Notes under the pieces: generated by a model
Seen by the model: only the letters and a program-made list of their open reading frames with translations
Told to the model about the DNA's origin: nothing
Database searches by the model: none
Program-made: the position numbers and the translations under genes
Part shown: positions 29,578-35,464 of the stretch, piece after piece
Layout: every line of letters begins with the position of its first letter
Position numbering within the stretch: position 1 is the first letter of the stretch
Assembly (NCBI RefSeq): GCF_008831285.2
Contig: NW_022204875.1
Span: 1 to 35,464 of the forward strand
Direction: 5' to 3'
Length of the DNA stretch: 35,464 nucleotides
From: Nymphaea colorata
Taxonomy: Eukaryota > Streptophyta > Magnoliopsida > Nymphaeales > Nymphaeaceae

Positions 29578-31779
29578 TCATTGCTTCATCTTTTTGTTAA
29601 TGAAGCCAGTGAGGGAAGCAATTGGAGACTGAGTGAATAAAAGCTATGTTCTCTCTATTTGCTATAGATAATATTCAAAGCCCTACATGATCGGATCGAT
29701 GTAGTAGGGCTCTAATTGTTTGTAATTGTCCAGGAGTAAGTAGCACTGCTCATGGGTGCTCAGTAGTTAGTTCAGGAGCTAAGCACGCTACATCTATATG
29801 CTTAACTGCTCGTCTGGGCTGGAAGATGGTGCGAGATGTAGTTAAAGCATACTTAAAGCTGTTGCATGCTGATGTTGATCTTGGAGTAGTAGGGTATGAG
29901 GATTGATTTGGTAAAGTCTATGCTGATCTATTCGCTTTCCATGCCTTCTTCTAAGAGATATATGATGCCGTTTTCATCAGCGATCGCCATCTTGAACATG
30001 ATTGCCTACTCGAAGAAGGAAAACCAATAGAAAATTTATGACATTTTGCTGAGATTTTCTTAACAGCTGATTTATATGTGGTGCTTACCAATCCCTCATA
30101 TTGGCTTGAGGTATTTAAGGGATTCATGTGAAATGGGTAGCCTTTTGAGGAGTCTATCAAATTGCTCCGCATGATGCAATACGTGGATAATATCTTCGTA
30201 GTGATGGGGCTGAGCATGAACATTCTTCGATGCTTTAGAATGGCTTTTTGAAATGATATCGTTAACTTATTTCTTTTTTCTGGCTTAACTTAGTCTTGAT
30301 ACTTTATGGATTATCTATTCTTCTTCAGTAGTATGTAGCTCACCAAAAAGCTCCATAATTTATGTGTCGCGAGAATATCGATGAAACTGATCAGTAGCTA
30401 GGATCGACTGATATTTCTCCTACCAAAAAATATAGACTTTATCGATCGATTAAAGTAATTGCTAGGATCTCGTGACTTCTTTCAGTTTTTAAGGGATTTT
30501 TTATAATTTAATCTACTCCAGAATGGAGACTAAAGAGGAGATTTGCTTGAGGAAGCTTTGAATTTTAGATAAATACTCATCTCAAGATAGGGTTGGTTGC
30601 TTCTGATGAGGGATATGCTATTGCTGAAATGGATTAAGTAACTATAAAGGTATCCTTCATCTTACTTTGTTTGTTAATCCTTTGGAAACATTTAAATAGG
30701 CAAATAAAATGCTCCTTTTTTAGTTATTTCCTTGCGTTTGTACTAATCTGAATCTCATTGAATTTTAATATATGAATTTTGGAAGTCTTCAGCTCAAGAG
30801 ACTATAAGGCTTGCTGAAGGAATTGTCCTTGCTCCTATTTAAGTGCTTATGCAATAAGTTCATGAAACTAAAGTTGAAGAATATCGTAATAGACGGACAA
30901 CAGAATCTCAGTAAGACTTTTGATATCTTCAATGGTCGTGATAAGATACTATGTAAACTCCTATAGATTGTTTGATCCAATAATCTGCTTCGAATAATAC
31001 TCCGATAATACAGCGCCAGGGCGATGGCTAACCTCATAAAAAAGATTTTATTTTTAGATCCTTTCCTTAAGCTATATTCCCTTCTCAAGATTAGGTTCCT
31101 AATTAAAAAATTCATATATATTTTTCTCCTTGAAGACCTTCAGTTCATTCTCGAGGTGGCTCATAAGCTGAGATTAGATAAGATCGTCAATTTGACTTTG
31201 AAATGCCTCTTTTATATCTTCATTCTACACCTTAGTTATCACGAAGCTCATGCAGCGAGGACTAAAGAGTATTTTTGATTGAAAATTTCTCCAATCTTTT
31301 AAAACTCTCTCATAAGGGCATCGCTTTCGCAGCATTCTTCGGGAATTACATGGCATATATGCACCTCCTGAATCAACTTCAAAATCTAGAGCAAGATGTA
31401 TATGTTCAGCAATCTAAAGTGAGGCCTACTGTCGTCAAACCCTATGTACTGGAAGGTTTACCTGGCATGTCGATGACCATTACTTAATTTTCGGCTTCCT
31501 GCGATGGAATGTTTGGATAGACTGTGGTGGAATCGTACCCATTCCCAATATAGGCAATGAAATAGTTGACTTACGGTCTCATCTGCCACACGTCGAGCTA
31601 GTTTTTCTACCAGACCAGTTTCTTCCCCAAGAGGTAATAGTACAGAGTTGTCTTTCCCGCCTTGGTATGCCCCATCAAAAGTATCACGCGTTTGGTATTT
31701 ATTAGTGACGCATGTTTGCTTCGATTTCGTGCAGTCCTGCCAGCAAGACCTATAGGGAATGCTCCTTTTATTACATCAT
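29578..31779 (-). CDS. Large P-loop GTPase with long helical C-terminus
   Basis: About 720 aa. It starts MMEEKEHSLEVLLAGLHEIE. G domain: G1 VILLMGHTKAGKTTLYYYLL (Walker A), a switch region PEVNYFIAYIGNGYDSTTVY, G3 VMVIDMPG followed by FDDSRPHF across a 20-nt intron (31442-31461), and a G4-like SFVITKVE. This pattern (GHTKAGKT, DxPGFxDSR, TKxE/D) is near AIG1/septin-type GTPases and to expanded protist families. The remaining 450 residues are helical and Glu-rich (LMSHLENELKVFKEKNIYEF, LLSVYYDILQLEFHELIAEA, HHYEDIIHVLHHAEQFDRLL, EQCYLLLDNYKELEPYYIDP), ending INKKMKQ-UGA. A 22-nt intron is at 30067-30088. About five one-base breaks occur (near 31690, 31265, 30580, 30105, 29825). Long Leu-rich plus-strand frames opposite it are shadows. 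Confidence 0.72.
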
Positions 31780-31924
31780 TATTCGCTTGGTAAAATCTAA
31801 TTATATTTCATCAATAAGCATAATTTGAATACATTTTTAAGGCAATTTCCAAATCTAAGCGAACAGGTGAAACAAGCTAGCCAAAAATTAATATTTTTGG
31901 TTTATTATTAATTGAAATATAAAA

Positions 31925-32491
31925 ATGAGTCAACACGTTGTGGATGTGTCTGTTATCAACAAGCTCCTCGCTCTCCCTCTCGACACCAAGCTATAAACAA
32001 CTCTCTACCACATCAACTAGCTGCTTATCTTTCGGCAAAACCATCAGTAATGCAAGAGCATCATCACCAATCTTCAAAACGAGGTAGTCAAGATAAAAAT
32101 TCATCTTGAATCGCAAATCGCCAAATTCATCAAAGAAAAGATAGAGATGGCAAGGGCGTCTACATAAGCGCTATCCAAATCGTATGCAGCTGAATCGAGG
32201 ATAAAATCAGGGCAACTTAGCTTGGCCAAAATCCCAGCAACTCTAGAGGAGTTCATGAAGGAATAGTTTGAATGCAAATTAAGAAAGGTTTAAAAACTCT
32301 CTCGCAAATTCAATATTGCTCAAAGTCTTAAGATATGCGTAGTTCCAGCAATCCAAATCCAAACTGAATAGATTTTCAATACCTTCACAACTCCAAAAAA
32401 CTAAATAATGCCAATTCTAAACCAAAGCATGATTTATGATATTAATTAATTTTCACAAAAAGGACAATTTAATGAATAAAAACCGATTTGA
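31925..32491 (+). CDS. Coiled-coil protein, unknown
   Basis: 188 aa, no intron, intact. It starts MSQHVVDVSVINKLLALPLD, then long amphipathic helices (YHINELLIFRQNHQECKSII, LQNEVVKIKIHLESQIAKFI, EFMKEEFECKLRKVEKLSRK) and a less ordered end (INEFSQKGQFNEEKPI). UAA/UAG occur at ten or more positions and read well as Glu. It is divergent from the GTPase gene (145 bases between starts), so they may share a promoter region. No family signature. Its size and build would suit a structural or tethering subunit. Confidence 0.68.
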
Positions 32492-32573
32492 ACTTCTTGA
32501 TATAAAAGGCCTACGCTATGATTAATGATAAACTTTGTATTGATAAACATGAACGAATCACATAATTGAGCAC

Positions 32574-34067
32574 TCACATGCCTTTCTTTGGTCCTGCGCT
32601 CTTCTCAACAATACTTCCTTTTTGGCCTGCTTTTCTCTCTTTCATCAATTCTTCCATCCTACCTTTTTCTTGAGTGGTGTTTTTGGGTACGTTATTGTTG
32701 GAATTCTGGACCATCAAAGGCTATCTCTCCTCTTTGTCAACCGCGTGCTCAACTTTATATTATTTTTGTTAGATTTCTTGGTATTATAGCTTCTTCTGGA
32801 CAGGCTGTATTTCTTCTTGAGGGGCTGCGACTTATTACTTTTCCACTGATCGAACTACTTCTGCCTTTGTCTCATGTATTAAATGCTCTTTTTCTGGTTC
32901 TGTATGTACGTGCTAGACCTTGATTTCCTCTTTAGATTCTTTTCGACCTCAGCTGGCGAGTGATGAGCCACCTAGACGGTTGGCTGTACTTGAGCCACTT
33001 CAACTTGGTGGTGATGCTCATGATTATGTTCGACTTCATGGTTGCAACTGGCTCTACTTCAGCATGATGATGACGTGCTAGTTTTGGTGAATTTAGACTT
33101 CATGAGCCCTTTCGTTGGAAATGTTGTCTTATCTAGCCTTTCGACTTCGACCTATTGATGATGCTGATGCTATTGTTATGCGTGCTGATGATGGACTTGC
33201 TCAGGAACTTAATGGTGTGCTTACTTTTCAGCATGGCTTCATTCTTTCATATGATCATTCTGTTAAGCAACAGCCTATTGAACTTGAACTGGCTATTGAG
33301 CATGAGACTATACTTGATGATGATTGGCAGCCTAATGGCTTTCTTAAACTCTTTGCTCAGCAATTTCTTCCTTGACTTCCTCAGATGGTTGAATTTGATT
33401 GTTATCGACAACTTCTCTAGCTACTTCTGGCTCAGCTACTTCTCTCACAACTTATGCCTCCTTTTCAGGCTATTGTTGATGATGTACTTCTCCTATTGTC
33501 TGACCTATATATGCTAGTTTGCTTGGTGACTAGCATGCTCATGGTGGTTTTAATGATGGGTCTAATGGTGCTATTCTTTTATATTTTCATGTGGCCTTTA
33601 AATATTAGTTTACTCATTATTTTAATGTTATTGATGGGGTGGCTCTGAATGACTTTCTACCAACAGGATTGGATCTTATGATTGTTGTTACTGGTGGAAT
33701 GTTCCAGCGATATTTGATGAGAATTGACGGAATGCTCGAGCAAGGATATTTCGATTTGCTTCGGTTCAACTTCGCTGTGAGGCTATGTGTGTTCGTGGTG
33801 ATGTTCTTGTTTGGTGAAATTTTATCCATTCCCTTCTCTCTGCTCGGTGGGTTCGGTGTTCTGGGTAATAAAAAGATAAACCTAGGGGTGGGTATGTTCG
33901 GTAGTGGAATGATCGGCGTGATGATGTTCATTCTTATCATGTTGTTGTCCATACTAGAACTCCTCGATCTGTCTGGATCGCCTCTCATTGGACATGAAGC
34001 TTTCAATCTTGTCCCTCTCATCGTCTGAGGAGGGATACTCAGCGACTCCATCTTCGTTCTCTTCCAT
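32574..34067 (-). CDS. His/Glu-rich low-complexity protein (frame breaks)
   Basis: About 495 aa. The start MEENEDGVAEYPSSDDERDK is acidic. Then comes a long region dense in His, Glu and Val: HHHADHSTTEHTHPEVYLF, EHHHEHTEPHSEVEPKQIEI, KEEHHETHHENHHEHASHQA, VREVAEPEVAREVVDNN, EAHHEVPEQVHHQHAEQEHQ and HEVEHNHEHHHQVEVAQVQP. The last part is Glu/Gln/Lys-rich (VEHVHTEPEKEHLIHETKAE, KKLEYQEIEQKEYKVEHAV) and ends KSAGPKKGM-UGA. Several single-base breaks occur, and one UGA lies in frame (complement 33239-33241). The His clusters suggest metal (zinc, copper, nickel) binding or pH-dependent assembly. That is inference from composition. No signal peptide or membrane span. The plus-strand frames opposite are Leu/Phe/Met-rich shadows. 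Confidence 0.62.
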
Positions 34068-34225
34068 GACTAGATATAAGATATTAATGCAAGTATTACA
34101 AAAACTTAGATGAAGTTAGTGCAAATGGAAAGATAATTAATCCTATCAAAATGGAGGGGTGTTTGCCTATTATCAAAATTTTGATCGCATCATAATTTTA
34201 AAAAATATCGTCATCACTTACCACA

Positions 34226-35286
34226 ATGAACGTCCCGTAATTTGAGTAGCTTTAGGTGAAAAATGTTTCGTTTGATCACAATCTTCATTCCCTCTTTCAT
34301 GATATAGATAATTCCTTGAAGATACCAGCTTCAACCACAGCCATTCAACCATTAATTCCTGAAGAACCTGAACATTACGATCCTAAGGATATTGAAAGGG
34401 ACTACAAAAGCTAATGCCATAGGACAACTAAGAAAATAAAAAAGAAAAATAGGCCTAAAATTGGAGTAAATTTGGTGGGGAAGGGACGTAAGGAGCGCAA
34501 AAATAAACTATATATCTAAATGCTGGAAAACCGGATATTCGAGCTGCAAAAGGAAGTTGAATCACTCAGGAAGGTCAATAAGATGAGCAAGCAAACATTG
34601 ATTAAGAACCACGACTCCGACACATCGTATTGTTTTCATTATTAAGGTCAATGGATTTTTCGTCAATCGGCAAAGACACTATGAAAAGCTGATGAACTAC
34701 GTCAAGCAAACTAAGATCGATGAGCAAAAATTTATGGAGGAATACAGCATGTTGAGAATCCGCCAAGGAGCTGTGGGGAAGGATCGCATCAAGGTGATAA
34801 ATTATTACTTTAAGTAACTCTCTTAAATCATGATAACGACCTCCAGAAGTACATTTTAAAAACAGCCAAAGAGCAAACAGATCTTTTTGATCCCAATTTC
34901 GTCAGTTTCGGAGCTCTGGGTCATATGCAGACCAATGGAGAAAAGATCTAACCAACGATTTGCAACTGGATCATGAAAAGCTGGTCAAGATTGCAAAGGT
35001 AAAGGTGGAGATATTGGAGGAAAGAGACAAGATGCAGAAGTGTTTTGAGGGCTTCTATGAGATGAAGTTAAAGATCCTCGAAAGCTCGAGAAGAATGGAG
35101 ATGATCTATGATCGACTCAACGAAGCCTTTTCTCCGAAATAAATTGCAAAGTGTCTCTGTCTGATCTAAAAGTACAAGTTTTAAAAAGGTTTTTCGATAG
35201 AAGACATTTTCTGCGATGTGTTTTTAAGGTTAAAATAGGAGCAAAAGTAATGCTATAATCCAGAAAATCTATATTAAATTCTATGA
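34226..35286 (+). CDS. bZIP transcription factor
   Basis: About 347 aa. A short acidic N-terminus (MNVPEFEELEVKNVSFDHNL) leads to a basic region, KKIKKKNRPKIGVNLVGKGR then RKERKNKLYI-UAA-MLENRI. A leucine zipper continues FELQKEVESLRKVNKMSK. The UAA falls where bZIPs have Glu (Y-I-E-x-L-E). The classic basic-region Asn and Ala are replaced, so DNA specificity is hard to guess. A 20-nt intron (34627-34646) and three missing bases (near 34665 in a T run, 34815 and 34953) give one chain with further helices (RHYEKLMNYVKQTKIDEQKF, LVKIAKVKVEILEERDKMQK, RMEMIYDRLNEAF). It stops 84 bases from the right telomere. Confidence 0.72.
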
Positions 35287-35370
35287 TTTATCATCTCTCA
35301 CATTATAGCATTTCTATCTACACACATTACTTAAAATTCATACCCACGAAGTCCAAAAAATGGTTTTCAA

Positions 35371-35464
35371 GGGGTTGGGGTTGGGGTTGGGGTTGGGGGG
35401 GTTGGGGTTGGGGTTGGGGTTGGGGTTGGGGTTGGGGTTGGGGTTGGGGTTGGGGTTGGGGTTG
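35371..35464. repeat. Right telomere, (GGGGTT)n
   Basis: Fifteen to sixteen GGGGTT units run to the end of the window, the exact complement of the left end. One unit near 35395 has seven G. With the left array this shows both natural ends are present. Only 84 bases (35287-35370, AT-rich, no gene) separate the array from the bZIP stop. Confidence 0.98.

Noticed and set aside
30381-31487. Plus-strand Leu-rich helical 'gene' starting MKLISSEDRLIF
   Set aside because: The minus strand carries a P-loop GTPase with G1, G3 and G4 motifs and a 20-nt intron here. The plus-strand frames mirror its Glu-rich helices.
32588-34028. Several plus-strand frames rich in Leu, Met and Phe
   Set aside because: They are complementary to His/Glu codons of the minus-strand protein and break repeatedly.
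1-35464. Tetrahymena-type code (UAR = Gln)
   Set aside because: It was the first assumption and keeps all frames open too, but six conserved sites call for Glu and none examined requires Gln.
1-35464. tRNA, rRNA, CRISPR, insertion sequences or prokaryotic operon signals
   Set aside because: No convincing cloverleaf, T-loop box pair, repeat-spacer array or transposase catalytic domain was found by eye; ribosome binding sites do not apply to this eukaryote.

Overview
This window appears to be one complete ciliate macronuclear chromosome of 35.5 kb. It opens with about 90 nt of CCCCAA repeats and closes with about 94 nt of GGGGTT repeats. There is no centromere-like or ribosomal DNA. About 26 protein-coding genes lie on both strands, often 25-200 nt apart. 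Three traits describe the organism. (1) UGA is the only stop codon, and UAA and UAG are read inside genes. At conserved positions (polo kinase, J domain, ZZ finger, importin-alpha IBB, CFAP97 domain, bZIP) the residue expected is Glu, not Gln. That matches the peritrich nuclear code (NCBI table 30), not the Tetrahymena code. (2) Introns are tiny: 25 of those placed are exactly 20 nt (GTA...AG), with an A six bases from the 3' end in 24 of them. (3) Base composition is moderate, unlike AT-rich Tetrahymena or Paramecium. Together with the Tetrahymena-type telomere, this suggests an oligohymenophorean, most likely a peritrich such as a Vorticella or Carchesium relative. That placement is inference.

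Layout. 1-4.7 kb: telomere, a La-motif RNA-binding protein, a three-span membrane protein, a small basic protein, a selenoprotein W with an in-frame UGA(Sec) and a recognisable SECIS element, and an acidic unknown protein. 5.9-9.7 kb: unknown proteins, an HMG-box protein and an orphan piggyBac-type zinc ribbon. 9.7-10.7 kb: a GC-skewed intergenic region. 10.7-17.1 kb, all on the minus strand: a POC5-like centriolar protein, a polo-like kinase, an unknown basic protein, a probably mitochondrial DnaJ and a small HTH protein. 17.5-24.3 kb: a coiled-coil protein, a REEP/Yop1 ER-shaping protein, a seven-pass receptor fused to a phosphatidylinositol phosphate kinase, a p62/NBR1-like PB1-ZZ protein and a CFAP97-domain ciliary protein. 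24.5-35.3 kb: importin-alpha, a tail-anchored protein, several Glu/Lys-rich coiled-coil proteins, a large P-loop GTPase, a His/Glu-rich protein and, next to the right telomere, a bZIP factor.

Many otherwise convincing genes need one extra base at one or more places to stay in frame, commonly inside short homopolymers. Sequencing deletions are the simplest cause, but -1 frameshifting is not excluded. No operon logic is visible. The genes are housekeeping, ciliary/centriolar, signalling and trafficking functions. Because Glu is often written UAA/UAG, the antisense strand of Glu-rich genes carries long Leu-rich open frames that are not genes.
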